Below, one piece after another: positions 8,565 through 17,379 of a DNA stretch of 60,330 nucleotides. Under the pieces are notes generated by a model that was not told the DNA's origin, did no database searches, and worked only from the letters and a program-made list of their open reading frames with translations. The DNA comes from Chloroflexota bacterium (GTDB lineage: Bacteria > Chloroflexota > UBA6077 > SHYK01), in the NCBI GenBank assembly GCA_009377635.1, contig WHTR01000005.1, positions 1 to 60,330 of the forward strand, written 5' to 3'. A program made the translations under genes and the position numbers. Numbering within the stretch: the first letter of the stretch is position 1; each line of letters opens with the position of its first letter.

Positions 8565-9647
8565 GTGCGAACGATCTATCGCGAAGGCCAGGTTGTCAAG
8601 CTCATCGACCAGACTCGCCTCCCTCTTGAGTTAGTCATTGTCGAGTGCACGGAGGCCGGCGAGCTGTGCGAGGCCATTCGAACGATGCGGATTCGCGGTG
8701 CGCCCGCGCTGGGCGTCGCAGCCGCGTACGCGTTCGCCCTCGGCGCGGAGGAGGCTGGAGGGGACGCTCAGGCTGTTCTCGCCCATCTCGACGAGGTCGC
8801 CGCCCTCGTTCGCCGGACCCGTCCTACGGCAGTGAACCTGTTCTGGGGTGTCGAACGCGCCCTTGCAGAGGCTCGATCCGCTGCCGCCAACGGGCCGTTG
8901 GCGCTCCGAGCAGCTCTCTGGGAGCTGGCCGATCGCCTCGCCGACGAGGACGTCGCGCTGAACCAGCGGCTTGGGGCGAACGGGGCCGCCCTCATCTCTG
9001 AAGGCGCGCGCATCCTGACGCACTGCAATGCCGGTTCCCTCGCGACGGTCGGGTGGGGGACGGCTCTCGGCGTTGTCCGCACGGCCCATCGCGCTGGCCG
9101 GCGGTTGCATGTGTTCGTCGATGAGACCCGCCCGTTCCTGCAGGGCGCGCGGCTCACGGCCTGGGAGCTGGAACAGGAGGGGGTACCGTACACCATCATC
9201 ACGGACAGCACGGCCGGACATCTCATGGCCCGCGGCGAGATCGACCTGTGCCTCGTCGGGGCCGACCGAATCGCTGCGTCGGGTGACGTGGCCAACAAGA
9301 TCGGGACGTACACACTTTCGGTGCTCGCGAACGCGCATCGCCTCCCGTTCTACGTTGCGGCGCCCACCTCGACGATCGACCTCAGCACAGAGACGGGGGC
9401 GGAGATCCCGATCGAGGAACGCGACTCTTCGGAGGTTCTGTCGTTTGCCGGCGTTCGCGTGGCGCCCTCCGGGGCCCGGGCGCGCAATCCGGCGTTCGAC
9501 GTCACCCCCAGCCGATTCGTGACGGCCATCATCACGGAGGTGGGAGTGCACAGCGCGCCGTACGAGATAACGCTGGAAGAGGCTGTACGGGCAGGTCCCC
9601 ATCCCCTGCCCCCCGACCCCGACCGCCACGCGGGGTCGCCCCCATGA
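8565..9647 (+). CDS. mtnA: S-methyl-5-thioribose-1-phosphate isomerase
   Basis: Isomerises methylthioribose-1-phosphate to methylthioribulose-1-phosphate in the methionine salvage pathway. It belongs to the eIF2B-like isomerase family. The substrate-binding IRGAPALGVAAAYAF near residue 45, the catalytic cysteine in THCNAG near 155 and the catalytic aspartate in GADRIAASGD near 240 are all present. The GTG at 8565-8567 (then RTIYREGQVVKLIDQT) matches family N-termini; an ATG at 8526 is in frame but lies in the inverted repeat. The gene overlaps mtnP by four bases (ATGA), giving coupled translation. Confidence 0.95.
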   Translation: MRTIYREGQVVKLIDQTRLPLELVIVECTEAGELCEAIRTMRIRGAPALGVAAAYAFALGAEEAGGDAQAVLAHLDEVAALVRRTRPTAVNLFWGVERALAEARSAAANGPLALRAALWELADRLADEDVALNQRLGANGAALISEGARILTHCNAGSLATVGWGTALGVVRTAHRAGRRLHVFVDETRPFLQGARLTAWELEQEGVPYTIITDSTAGHLMARGEIDLCLVGADRIAASGDVANKIGTYTLSVLANAHRLPFYVAAPTSTIDLSTETGAEIPIEERDSSEVLSFAGVRVAPSGARARNPAFDVTPSRFVTAIITEVGVHSAPYEITLEEAVRAGPHPLPPDPDRHAGSPP

Positions 9648-10456
9648 TCGAGCGCGAGCAGGTGGCCGAGATCGGCGTCATTGGCGGGTCTGGCTTCTAC
9701 AGCTTGCTCGAGGACGCCGTCGAGCGATGGGTAAACACGCCTTACGGGCACCCGACGGACACGATCTCCATCGGCGAGATTGGCGGCCGGCGGGTCGCGT
9801 TCGTGCCGCGACACGGCAGGGGACATCGCCACCCCGCGCATCGGGTCAACTATCGCGCCAACGTCTGGGCGATGTGGAGTCTCGGCGTGACCCGGATCCT
9901 CGCGCCGTCCGCCGCTGGGAGCCTGCAGCCCCATGTCTGCCCTGGGCACTTCGTCGTGTGTGACCAGTTCGTGGACCGGACCAACGGGCGCGATGATACA
10001 TACTTCGACGGGCCGGTCTCCGCGCACATCAGCTCCGCGGATCCGTACTGCCCGGACCTCCGCTCGCTCGCCGTGACGAGCGGTCGCTCTCTGGACATCC
10101 CCATGCACGATCGCGGGACCGTGGTCGTGATCCAGGGACCCCGCTTCAGCACACGGGCTGAGAGCCGGTGGTTCAGCAGCATGGGGTGGGAGGTCATCAA
10201 CATGACCCAGTACCCGGAGGTGGTCCTCGCCCGCGAGCTGGAGCTATGCTACGTCAACATCTCGCTCATCACAGACTGGGACGTAGGGCTCGACGACGCG
10301 CCCGGCGTTGCGCCCGTCTCCGCCGAGGAGGTGCTGCACGTGTTCAATGAGAATAATGAGCGGGTGAAGGACTTGATCTACCGGCTCATCCCCGTGATCC
10401 CAGCGGAGCGGACCTGCCCGTGCGCCACGGCGTTGGCCGGCGCGATCATCAGTTGA
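9644..10456 (+). CDS. mtnP: S-methyl-5'-thioadenosine phosphorylase
   Basis: Phosphorolyses methylthioadenosine to adenine and methylthioribose-1-phosphate, the substrates of the neighbouring Apt and MtnA. The 270-residue protein has the PNP/MTAP family motifs: IGVIGGSGFY at the N-terminus, the phosphate-binding RHGRGHRHPAHRVNYRAN near 55, SAAGSLQP near 85 and NMTQYPEVVLARE near 185. Genomic context fits MTA better than inosine or guanosine as substrate. The gene overlaps mtnA by four bases and the next kinase gene by four bases (TTGA). Confidence 0.93.
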   Translation: MIEREQVAEIGVIGGSGFYSLLEDAVERWVNTPYGHPTDTISIGEIGGRRVAFVPRHGRGHRHPAHRVNYRANVWAMWSLGVTRILAPSAAGSLQPHVCPGHFVVCDQFVDRTNGRDDTYFDGPVSAHISSADPYCPDLRSLAVTSGRSLDIPMHDRGTVVVIQGPRFSTRAESRWFSSMGWEVINMTQYPEVVLARELELCYVNISLITDWDVGLDDAPGVAPVSAEEVLHVFNENNERVKDLIYRLIPVIPAERTCPCATALAGAIIS

Positions 10457-11430
10457 CAACCGAGGTGGCACGTCCCGTGCCAGTTCTCGTGGTCGGTTCT
10501 CTGGGCCTCGACACGTTAACGACCCCATTCGGGCAGGTCAAGGAGGTCCTTGGAGGAACGACGTCGTACTTCGCGCTGGCGGCGAGCATGTACACGGACG
10601 TGCAGGTCGTCGCGGTCGTCGGGACGGACTTCCCTGAGGAGTATCGGCGCGTGCTGGATGGCCGACGCATCGATCTCCAGGGGATCCAGGTGCGGGAGGG
10701 CAAGACGTTTCGGTGGTCTGGCGAGTACCGGTTCGACATGAACCTCGCTCAAACGCTGGACACGCAACTGAACGTCTTCGCCGACTTCCACCCGCGCCTG
10801 CCCGAGGAGTACCGGTCGACCCGGTATGTCTTCCTCGCGAACATCCATCCGGCGCTTCAGCTCGAGGTGGTGAGCCAGGTGCATCGGCCGAAGCTCGTGG
10901 TCATGGACTCGATGAACTTCTGGATCGAGCACAGCAAGGCGTCGCTGACCGAGGTGATGCGCCGTTCAGATGTCGTGCTGCTCAACGACGCCGAGGTGCG
11001 GCAGTTCGCGGAGACGCCGAACCTGATCTCCGGCGCTCGGCACATTCTCAGCCTCGGGCCTCGTGCCGTCGTGGTCAAGAAGGGCGAGCACGGCGCGCTG
11101 CTCGTCTCGAAGGAGGACGGTGTGTTCGTCGCGCCCGCCTACCCGCAGGAGGAGGTCCGCGACCCCACTGGAGCGGGAGACTCCTTCGCGGGAGGGGTCA
11201 TCGGGTACCTGGCGAGCAGAGACGATGTCTCGCCGCAGGCGATGCGACGGGCGATCATCCACGGCTGTGCGGTAGCATCGTTTACGGTCGAGGACTTCAG
11301 CGTACGGCGGCTCGAGCGTCTGAGCAGCTCCGAGGTCCGGGAGCGGTACACCCTATTCCGTAACCTGACGCAGTTTACGGACGAAGAGCTGGGGGTTGGG
11401 ATATCCCAACCCCCAACCCCTAAATCCTGA
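10453..11430 (+). CDS. PfkB-family kinase, candidate adenosine kinase of the SAM cycle
   Basis: A ribokinase/PfkB fold kinase of about 325 residues. It has the N-terminal [15 protein letters not shown] and [12 protein letters not shown] substrate-lid segments and the C-terminal catalytic [12 protein letters not shown] near residue 245. The substrate is not proven. Its place between MTA phosphorylase and adenosylhomocysteinase, which releases adenosine, makes adenosine a reasonable guess; a sugar or methylthioribose-type substrate is possible. Start taken as TTG 10453 overlapping the mtnP stop (TTGA); a GTG at 10465 would also serve. The last codons read through a 24-base palindrome. Confidence 0.85.
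   Translation: MTTEVARPVPVLVVGSLGLDTLTTPFGQVKEVLGGTTSYFALAASMYTDVQVVAVVGTDFPEEYRRVLDGRRIDLQGIQVREGKTFRWSGEYRFDMNLAQTLDTQLNVFADFHPRLPEEYRSTRYVFLANIHPALQLEVVSQVHRPKLVVMDSMNFWIEHSKASLTEVMRRSDVVLLNDAEVRQFAETPNLISGARHILSLGPRAVVVKKGEHGALLVSKEDGVFVAPAYPQEEVRDPTGAGDSFAGGVIGYLASRDDVSPQAMRRAIIHGCAVASFTVEDFSVRRLERLSSSEVRERYTLFRNLTQFTDEELGVGISQPPTPKS
11391..11414. repeat. Perfect 24-base palindrome at the end of the PfkB gene
   Basis: Twelve bases (GGGGGTTGGGAT) are followed directly by their exact reverse complement. It is coding (GVGISQPP) and lies 28 bases before the ahcY start. As RNA it can form a strong hairpin, possibly an mRNA-stability or intra-operon attenuation element; as DNA it could be a symmetrical protein site. 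Confidence 0.6.
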
Positions 11431-11441
11431 AGGAGATTCCC

Positions 11442-12710
11442 ATGGCCACAGTTCCGTTGAGCCACGATGTGCGGGACCTCTCGCTCGCCCCAGACGGTCG
11501 ACGTCGCATCGAGTGGGCCGATACCCAGATGCCGGTCCTGCGAACCATCCGCGAGCGGTTCGAGCGGGAGCGGCCGCTGGACGGCTTCAACCTCGCGGCG
11601 TGCCTACATATCACGTCCGAGACGGCGAACCTGGCGATCACGCTTCAGGCCGGCGGCGCCAGCGTGCGGCTCTGCGCGAGCAACCCGCTCTCGACGAATG
11701 ACGAGGTGGCCGCCTCTCTTGTGGCGGACTTCGAGATCCCGGTCTTCGCCATCAAGGGCGAGGATGAGTCGACCTATTATCAGCATATCGAGGGCGCGGT
11801 CGCGATCCCTCCCCACGTGACGATGGACGACGGTGCGGATCTGGTCACGACGCTCCACACCCGGCGTCGGGATCTGCTGGCCAGGATCGTCGGCGGAACG
11901 GAGGAGACGACAACCGGCGTCGTTCGGCTCCGGAGCATGGAGGCCAGTGGCGTGCTCGAGTACCCCATCGTGGCGGTGAACCAAGCTGACACGAAGCACC
12001 TGTTCGACAACCGTTACGGGACCGGACAGAGTGCCATAGACGGAATCATTCGAGCCACGAACGTTCTGATCGCCGGACGGACGGTCGTCGTCTGCGGCTA
12101 CGGCTGGTGCGGACGGGGCGTGGCGTCGCGCGCGCATGGCATGGGCGCGAACGTGATCGTCACGGAGGTGGATCCGACGCGGGCCATCGAGGCCGTCATG
12201 GAAGGAAGCCGCGTGATGACGATGGCGGAGGCCGCACGGGTTGGAGATATCTTCGTCACGACAACTGGTAATATCCACGCAATCGGGATCGAGCACCTGC
12301 GCTCCATGCACGATGGTGCGATCGTCGCGAATGCAGGACACTTCAACGTCGAGATCGACATCGACGCGATGGAGCAGATCGCGGCGAAGCGTCGCATGCG
12401 GCCGTTCGTGGATGAATATCGATTCCCGGACGGACACTGCGTCTTCCTCCTCGGGGAAGGACGGCTCGTCAACCTGGCGGCGGCTGAGGGGCACCCGGCG
12501 GCAGTGATGGACATGAGCTTCGCGAATCAGGCGCTGTGTGCCGAGTATTTGGTCCAGAACGCGGCCAGCCTCGACCGAAAAGTGTACGACGTTCCCACGG
12601 GCATCGATCGGGAGGTCGCCCGGCTCAAGCTGGTCAGCCTCGGTATGGAGATCGACGTGCTGACCGCCGAGCAGCGCCAGTACCTTGAATCCTGGGAGTT
12701 GGGGACATGA
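11442..12710 (+). CDS. ahcY: Adenosylhomocysteinase
   Basis: Hydrolyses S-adenosylhomocysteine to adenosine and homocysteine, removing the product inhibitor of methyltransferases. At 422 residues it has the usual length for the shorter bacterial/archaeal form. The NAD-binding segment [17 protein letters not shown] appears as [15 protein letters not shown] near 210, followed by [12 protein letters not shown] and TTTGNIHAI. The C-terminal [20 protein letters not shown] block is cleanly conserved. The start at ATG 11442 has AAGGAG upstream. The gene overlaps metK by four bases (ATGA). Confidence 0.97.
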   Translation: MATVPLSHDVRDLSLAPDGRRRIEWADTQMPVLRTIRERFERERPLDGFNLAACLHITSETANLAITLQAGGASVRLCASNPLSTNDEVAASLVADFEIPVFAIKGEDESTYYQHIEGAVAIPPHVTMDDGADLVTTLHTRRRDLLARIVGGTEETTTGVVRLRSMEASGVLEYPIVAVNQADTKHLFDNRYGTGQSAIDGIIRATNVLIAGRTVVVCGYGWCGRGVASRAHGMGANVIVTEVDPTRAIEAVMEGSRVMTMAEAARVGDIFVTTTGNIHAIGIEHLRSMHDGAIVANAGHFNVEIDIDAMEQIAAKRRMRPFVDEYRFPDGHCVFLLGEGRLVNLAAAEGHPAAVMDMSFANQALCAEYLVQNAASLDRKVYDVPTGIDREVARLKLVSLGMEIDVLTAEQRQYLESWELGT

Positions 12711-13933
12711 GCCATTCCTTCATGGCGTCGCCGCGGCTGCTCTTTACATCCGAATCGGTCACGGAGGGGCATCCGGACAAGCTCTGTGACCAGGTCTCGG
12801 ACGCGGTGCTGGACGAGGTTCTGGGCCAGGACCCGTTCGGCCGCGTAGCGGCTGAGGCAGCCACCACCTCGGGGCTCATGATGGTGATCGGGGAGATCAC
12901 GACGAACGCCCAGGTGGACTACGAACGTGTCGTGCGAGAGACCATCCTCGGGGCAGGCTACACCGACGCGGCGTACGGATTTGACGGGAACACCTGCGCG
13001 GTGGTGATCTCCATGAAGAAGCAGTCGTCGGATATCGCGATGGGTGTGAACGCGGCGCTTGAGACCAAGGTGGGCCGGGAGTCCGACGAGGGCGACGAGC
13101 TCGGCGCCGGCGATCAGGGGATGATGATTGGGTTCGCATGCAACGAGACCCCGGAGCTCATGCCCATGCCCATCGCGCTCGCGCATCGGCTGACGAAGCG
13201 CCTCGCCGAGGTCCGGAAGAGCGGACTACTGCCATGGGTGCGGACCGACGGCAAGTCCCAGGTGACCGTGGAGTACGCCTTCGGGCGCCCGACGCGGGTG
13301 GACACGATCGTGATCTCGACGCAGCACGCTCCGGACGTCGACCACGTGACGATCGTGGAGGGGGTCATCGAGCAGGTCATCAAGGAGGTGGTTCCTCCGA
13401 CTATGCTCGTGGACACCCGCTACCTCGTCAACCCGACCGGTCGGTTTGTCGTCGGCGGGCCCATGGGCGACGCCGGTCTCACGGGACGCAAGATCATCGT
13501 GGACACCTACGGGGGCATGGCCCGTCACGGCGGTGGCGCCTTTTCCGGGAAGGACCCCACGAAGGTCGATCGGTCGGCGGCGTATGCGGCCCGCTATGTG
13601 GCCAAGAATGTGGTGGCCGCGGGGCTTGCCGACCGCATGGAGATCCAGATCGCCTACGCTATCGGCGTCGCCAAGCCCGTGTCCATCATGTGTGAGACCT
13701 TCGGCACGAGTCGCGTGTCCGCGGAAGTCATCGACCGGCTTGTGGGGGAGTGCTTCGACCTGCGCCCGGCGCGGATTCTCGAGAACCTCCGTCTGCGACG
13801 CCCGATCTACAAGAACACCGCCGCCTACGGGCACTTCGGGCGCACGGACATCGACGCCCCCTGGGAGGTGACGGACAAGGCCGAGCTCCTGCGCTCCCTG
13901 GCGGGTCTGGGTGACGCCGTTGCCGCAGGCTAA
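12707..13933 (+). CDS. metK: S-adenosylmethionine synthetase
   Basis: Makes SAM from methionine and ATP. The 408-residue protein shows the family landmarks: [20 protein letters not shown] near 20, the [12 protein letters not shown] hexapeptide region near 130, and the phosphate-loop [19 protein letters not shown] near 275. Translational coupling to ahcY by an ATGA overlap places SAM synthesis and SAH removal on one transcript. There is no room for a metK leader, so any SAM-responsive control must lie further upstream or be absent. Confidence 0.97.
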   Translation: MSHSFMASPRLLFTSESVTEGHPDKLCDQVSDAVLDEVLGQDPFGRVAAEAATTSGLMMVIGEITTNAQVDYERVVRETILGAGYTDAAYGFDGNTCAVVISMKKQSSDIAMGVNAALETKVGRESDEGDELGAGDQGMMIGFACNETPELMPMPIALAHRLTKRLAEVRKSGLLPWVRTDGKSQVTVEYAFGRPTRVDTIVISTQHAPDVDHVTIVEGVIEQVIKEVVPPTMLVDTRYLVNPTGRFVVGGPMGDAGLTGRKIIVDTYGGMARHGGGAFSGKDPTKVDRSAAYAARYVAKNVVAAGLADRMEIQIAYAIGVAKPVSIMCETFGTSRVSAEVIDRLVGECFDLRPARILENLRLRRPIYKNTAAYGHFGRTDIDAPWEVTDKAELLRSLAGLGDAVAAG

Positions 13934-13936
13934 ACC

Positions 13937-15370
13937 GTGTCTGCTGTGAAGATCGAGTTCGGCACGGACGGCTGGCGCGCGGTCATCGGCGAGGAGTTCA
14001 CGTTCGAGAACGTGCGCGTCTGCGCCCAGGCCGTTGCTGACTACCTCGGCGCTGTCGGTCTGGCGGAGCGAGGCCTCGTCGTCGGCTACGACACGCGATT
14101 CGCGTCCGATCGGTTCGCCGCCGCGGTGGCCGAGGTCGCCGCGGCGAACGGAATTCGCACCGCGCTGTGCGATGCGCCAGCGCCGACACCGGTCGTTTCA
14201 TACGCCGTGCTTGACCGGCACGCGGGTGGGGGCGTCGTCATCACCGCGAGCCACAACCCGGGCGAGTGGAATGGCTTCAAATACAAACCCGAGTACGCCG
14301 GCTCGGCGACACCGGAGATCGTCGCCGCGCTCGAGTCGCGGATCGAGACGATTCAGAAGCGCGGTGACGGCGTGCGCCGGGTGCCACTTGCGCACGCCGA
14401 ACGGGATGGGTTGGTCGAGCGCTTCGACCCGTCTGGACCGTACCTCGCCCAGATCGAGCGGCTGGTGGACGTGCAGCGGCTCCGCGATGCCGGGCTGACG
14501 GTGGTCGTGGACGCGATGTACGGCGCCGGCATGGGCTACTTCCGCCGCATTCTCGAGGGAGGGTCTACGCGTGTGGTCGAAATCCACAGTGAACTGAACC
14601 CCCTGTTCCCCGACATGCACAACCCCGAGCCCATCGCGCGGAACCTGGCTACGCTGAGGGAGCGCGTCTGTTCGGAGGGCGCGGACATCGGGCTGGCGAC
14701 CGATGGCGACGCCGACCGTATCGGTATCGTCGACGAGCGGGGTATCTTCGTCAACCAGCTTCAGATGTACGGGCTGCTCTTGCTCTATCTCCTCGACGTG
14801 CGTGGCATGCGCGGTCCCGCCGTCCGGTCGTTCACATCGACTGCCATGGCTGACCGCCTCGGCGAGCGCTACGGGATCCCGGTGATCGAGACGCCCGTCG
14901 GCTTCAAGTACGTCGGGCCGAAGATGATGGAGACGCGTGCGATCATGGGCGGGGAGGAGAGCGGCGGCTTCGGGTTTGCTGGTCACATCCCGGAGCGCGA
15001 CGCGATCTTGGCCGGACTGTACGCACTGGACCTCATGGTGCACCGGGGGCGTCCGTTCTCGGGCGTGCTGGAGTACCTCACCGAGAAGGCCGGTCCATCG
15101 TTCTACGACCGCGCGGACATCACGTTCGACGGGGACGGGCGCGAAGCGATTCTGCGGCGGGTCGAGCGCGCGCAGCCAGCGACCCTCGACGGTTCTCGCG
15201 TGGTCGCCGTCAGCGACATCGACGGCACGAAATTCGTGCTCGAGGACGGGAGCTGGGTGCTCATCCGGTTCTCCGGAACCGAGCCGCTGCTCAGGGTCTA
15301 CACAGAGACGACCGATCAGGACCGTGTCGCCCGCTTGCTGGCGGCCGGGCGGCAGATCGCCGGTGTTTGA
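13937..15370 (+). CDS. Phosphoglucomutase/phosphomannomutase family protein
   Basis: Interconverts hexose 1- and 6-phosphates. The 477-residue alpha-D-phosphohexomutase has the phosphoserine loop TASHNPGEWNGFKYK near residue 98, the magnesium-binding DGDADRIG near 258, the sugar-binding GGEESGGFGF near 340 and the phosphate-binding RFSGTEPLLRVY near 445. Whether it prefers glucose, mannose or glucosamine phosphates cannot be read from these motifs. It starts at GTG 13937, three bases after metK, and is followed within seven bases by the isomerase, so it is probably co-transcribed. Confidence 0.92.
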   Translation: MSAVKIEFGTDGWRAVIGEEFTFENVRVCAQAVADYLGAVGLAERGLVVGYDTRFASDRFAAAVAEVAAANGIRTALCDAPAPTPVVSYAVLDRHAGGGVVITASHNPGEWNGFKYKPEYAGSATPEIVAALESRIETIQKRGDGVRRVPLAHAERDGLVERFDPSGPYLAQIERLVDVQRLRDAGLTVVVDAMYGAGMGYFRRILEGGSTRVVEIHSELNPLFPDMHNPEPIARNLATLRERVCSEGADIGLATDGDADRIGIVDERGIFVNQLQMYGLLLLYLLDVRGMRGPAVRSFTSTAMADRLGERYGIPVIETPVGFKYVGPKMMETRAIMGGEESGGFGFAGHIPERDAILAGLYALDLMVHRGRPFSGVLEYLTEKAGPSFYDRADITFDGDGREAILRRVERAQPATLDGSRVVAVSDIDGTKFVLEDGSWVLIRFSGTEPLLRVYTETTDQDRVARLLAAGRQIAGV

Positions 15371-15376
15371 GCGGCC

Positions 15377-16450
15377 GTGATGGATCTGGATGCACCTCGA
15401 CGGTTCCGGACCGTCGATCGGACTGGCGCGCTGGGTCGCATCCTTGGACTGCCCGACCAGCTGCGCGCAGCCTGGTCCCTCGGCCAGAGCATGCATCTGC
15501 CGTCCGAATACTCAGACGCGAGCGATATCGTGATCTGTGGGATGGGCGGCTCTGCCATCGGCGGAGATCTCGCCCGCGCTATCGTCGAACCGGAGGCGCG
15601 GGTCCCGTTGGCGGTCGTGCGCGGGTACGACCTTCCTGGGTTCGTCAGCCCGTCGTCGCTCGTCGTGCTCTCCAGCTTCTCCGGGACAACGGAAGAGACG
15701 CTCGCGGCCGGCGACCGTGCCCTCGAGGTCGGCGCACGGGTGCTCGCGCTCACCACCGGAGGCACCCTCGCCGCGCGAGCGGCGGAGTCTGGCTTCCCGG
15801 TTGTGCGCTTCGCCTTCGATGGGCAGCCGCGGGAGGCCATCGGCTACTCGTTGCTGCTCATGCTCGGGTCCCTTGCGCGTCGTGGTTACGTGAGGGATTG
15901 CACGGATGACGTAGAAGCCACAGCGCTCCTGCTGGACGCGATAGCCGGGGAACTTGGCCCCGAGGCTCCTGCTGAGAGAAACCAGGCGAAGCGACTTGCC
16001 GAGCGCCTGCACCGGAAGGTCGGCATAATCTACGGAGGCGGCCTGATGGGCGTGGTCGCTCGCCGCTGGAAGGGCCAGTTCAATGAAAACGCCAAGAGAT
16101 GGGCTTTCTTTGAAGAGCTACCGGAGCTCAATCACAACGCCATTCTCGGGTACCAGTTTCCCTCCGGCGTCGCCGCGCGCGTGATGGTCGTCATCCTCTC
16201 CAGCACGTTGGGCCATCCGCGCATTGCCTTGCGCGAAGCAGTGACCTCGGAGGTGCTCGATCGGTGGGAAGTCGAGGCCGCGCGCGTCGAGGCAAGCGGC
16301 AACAGTGCTCTGGAGCAGGTCCTCTCCGCGATGTTTGTGGGCGATCTTGTAAGCTATTACCTGGCCATGCTCGATGATGTCGATCCGAGTGACATCGAGA
16401 CGCTCGCATACCTCAAGGCCCGCCTCGCTGAGGCGACGAGCGAGCAGTAG
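15377..16450 (+). CDS. Bifunctional phosphoglucose/phosphomannose isomerase
   Basis: A two-SIS-domain isomerase of 357 residues, close to the length of archaeal/bacterial bifunctional PGI/PMI enzymes. Landmarks are ICGMGGSAIGGDLARA near 52, LVVLSSFSGTTEETL near 95, the second-domain IIYGGGLMGVVARRWKGQF near 215 and NENAKRWAFFEELPELNHN near 235, where the catalytic glutamate and histidine lie. It would feed fructose-6-phosphate to or from glucose- and mannose-6-phosphate, next to the phosphohexomutase. GTG 15377 is the start, with ATG 15380 one codon later as the alternative. Confidence 0.9.
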   Translation: MMDLDAPRRFRTVDRTGALGRILGLPDQLRAAWSLGQSMHLPSEYSDASDIVICGMGGSAIGGDLARAIVEPEARVPLAVVRGYDLPGFVSPSSLVVLSSFSGTTEETLAAGDRALEVGARVLALTTGGTLAARAAESGFPVVRFAFDGQPREAIGYSLLLMLGSLARRGYVRDCTDDVEATALLLDAIAGELGPEAPAERNQAKRLAERLHRKVGIIYGGGLMGVVARRWKGQFNENAKRWAFFEELPELNHNAILGYQFPSGVAARVMVVILSSTLGHPRIALREAVTSEVLDRWEVEAARVEASGNSALEQVLSAMFVGDLVSYYLAMLDDVDPSDIETLAYLKARLAEATSEQ

Positions 16451-16560
16451 GTGCAAGCGTTGCCGAGCGGTTTCCTTTGGGTAGCAGTACGACCAGAGAT
16501 CCCTTCGGCCTGAGGTGGACATCAGGCTGGCTCAGGATGACCGGTCGAGGGTGGTGAACG

Positions 16561-16818
16561 GTGACCGAGACTCACGACGTAGCCTGCAGCAGGTGCGGCA
16601 GAACCGCGGCCGGGATCGCGGAACCACCCGTTGCAGGAGATGTTGGGCAGCTCGTCTACGACCATGTCTGTCGTGAATGCTGGAGCGAGTGGTTCGAACA
16701 GTCCGTGAACGTCATTAACCACCATGGCCTCAATCCGGCGCTCCGGGAGCATCGACTGCAGCTCTACGAGATCATGAAGGAATTCCTGAACATCCCGGGA
16801 CGGACTCCATCTCAGTGA
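16561..16818 (+). CDS. Fe(2+)-trafficking protein YggX-like, with extra CxxC motif
   Basis: An 85-residue protein. The segment GQLVYDHVCRECWSEWFEQ plus VNVINHHGLNPALREHRLQL follows the YggX family pattern (LGKRIY, AWxxW, LINE, L..EHR). YggX is linked to iron delivery and oxidative damage protection. Here the N-terminus has CSRCG and the family region has CREC, giving four cysteines able to bind a metal such as zinc or iron; this differs from the single conserved cysteine of proteobacterial YggX. It starts with GTG and its stop overlaps the next start (GTGA). Confidence 0.75.
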   Translation: MTETHDVACSRCGRTAAGIAEPPVAGDVGQLVYDHVCRECWSEWFEQSVNVINHHGLNPALREHRLQLYEIMKEFLNIPGRTPSQ

Positions 16819-17309
16819 ATGCCTCAACAACCGTTCTGCCGGATGCGGTGACCGACCAACCAGAGGACAGCTCGAACGGCGCACCACAATACTGGCTGCG
16901 TGTCCACGGGTATCCAGGCGACCTCACCGACGAGGTGGTCTACTACAACGAGTTCTACGATCCCTACATCGGCCGTCTGCCCGGGGATCCGAAGCGAAAC
17001 ATTCACGTGGGCGACGTCCTCATCTACTTCGCCGACGGTCCGGCCAGTGTCTACGGCGTTGCCACGGTCGTCGGAACACCGGAGGGCCCGTTCCCCGACC
17101 GCCGCCGCGGCAAGATCTGGAGAATCCCGATCAAGCGGGAGGCGATCATCCGCGCAGTCAACAAGGCGCCCCACGCTGCAGCTCTTCAGCCGCCGAGCGG
17201 GTGGCAATTTCTCCACGTGGTGCGGGACTACACGTACATTCGCCTGCCGGACGAGGACGGTCCGTATCTGGTGGAGCAGGTGCGCGCGCGCGCGGGCGCG
17301 CGGGAGTAG
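16815..17309 (+). CDS. Uncharacterised protein, possibly PUA/EVE-like fold
   Basis: A 164-residue protein with no family recognised with certainty. A basic/beta-rich body contains YWLRVHGYPGDLTDEVVYYN and a HVGDVLIYFADGPASVYGVA segment, which resembles the strand-turn pattern of EVE/PUA-like nucleic-acid-binding domains. That is only an impression of fold. It ends in an alternating GC run (17281-17303) coding for RARAGARE. GTG start overlapping the YggX-like stop suggests a two-gene operon. Confidence 0.7.
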   Translation: MNASTTVLPDAVTDQPEDSSNGAPQYWLRVHGYPGDLTDEVVYYNEFYDPYIGRLPGDPKRNIHVGDVLIYFADGPASVYGVATVVGTPEGPFPDRRRGKIWRIPIKREAIIRAVNKAPHAAALQPPSGWQFLHVVRDYTYIRLPDEDGPYLVEQVRARAGARE

Positions 17310-17379
17310 TCCCCATCGCCGGTCCGTCAGCTCAGGATACCGTCGTCAACAAAAGAGTGAGGACAGACGGTGTGACCGC

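Noticed and set aside
12600..12706. Possible SAM riboswitch before metK
   Set aside because: metK overlaps ahcY by four bases and this stretch is conserved ahcY coding sequence; no SAM-I or SAM-II consensus was seen.
13226..13834. Long minus-strand frames within metK and other enzyme genes
   Set aside because: High GC third positions make long antisense frames; they show no family motifs and lie wholly inside strongly conserved genes.
17281..17303. Alternating GC tract, possible Z-DNA or structural element
   Set aside because: Short and inside a reading frame (RARAGARE); expected at this GC content and without other support.
16900..17379. Long open extension upstream of the carboxypeptidase in the same frame
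   Set aside because: It runs antiparallel in sense to nothing but overlaps the 16815-17309 gene in another frame, is low-complexity Ser/Thr/Arg, and the membrane anchor begins just after ATG 17380.
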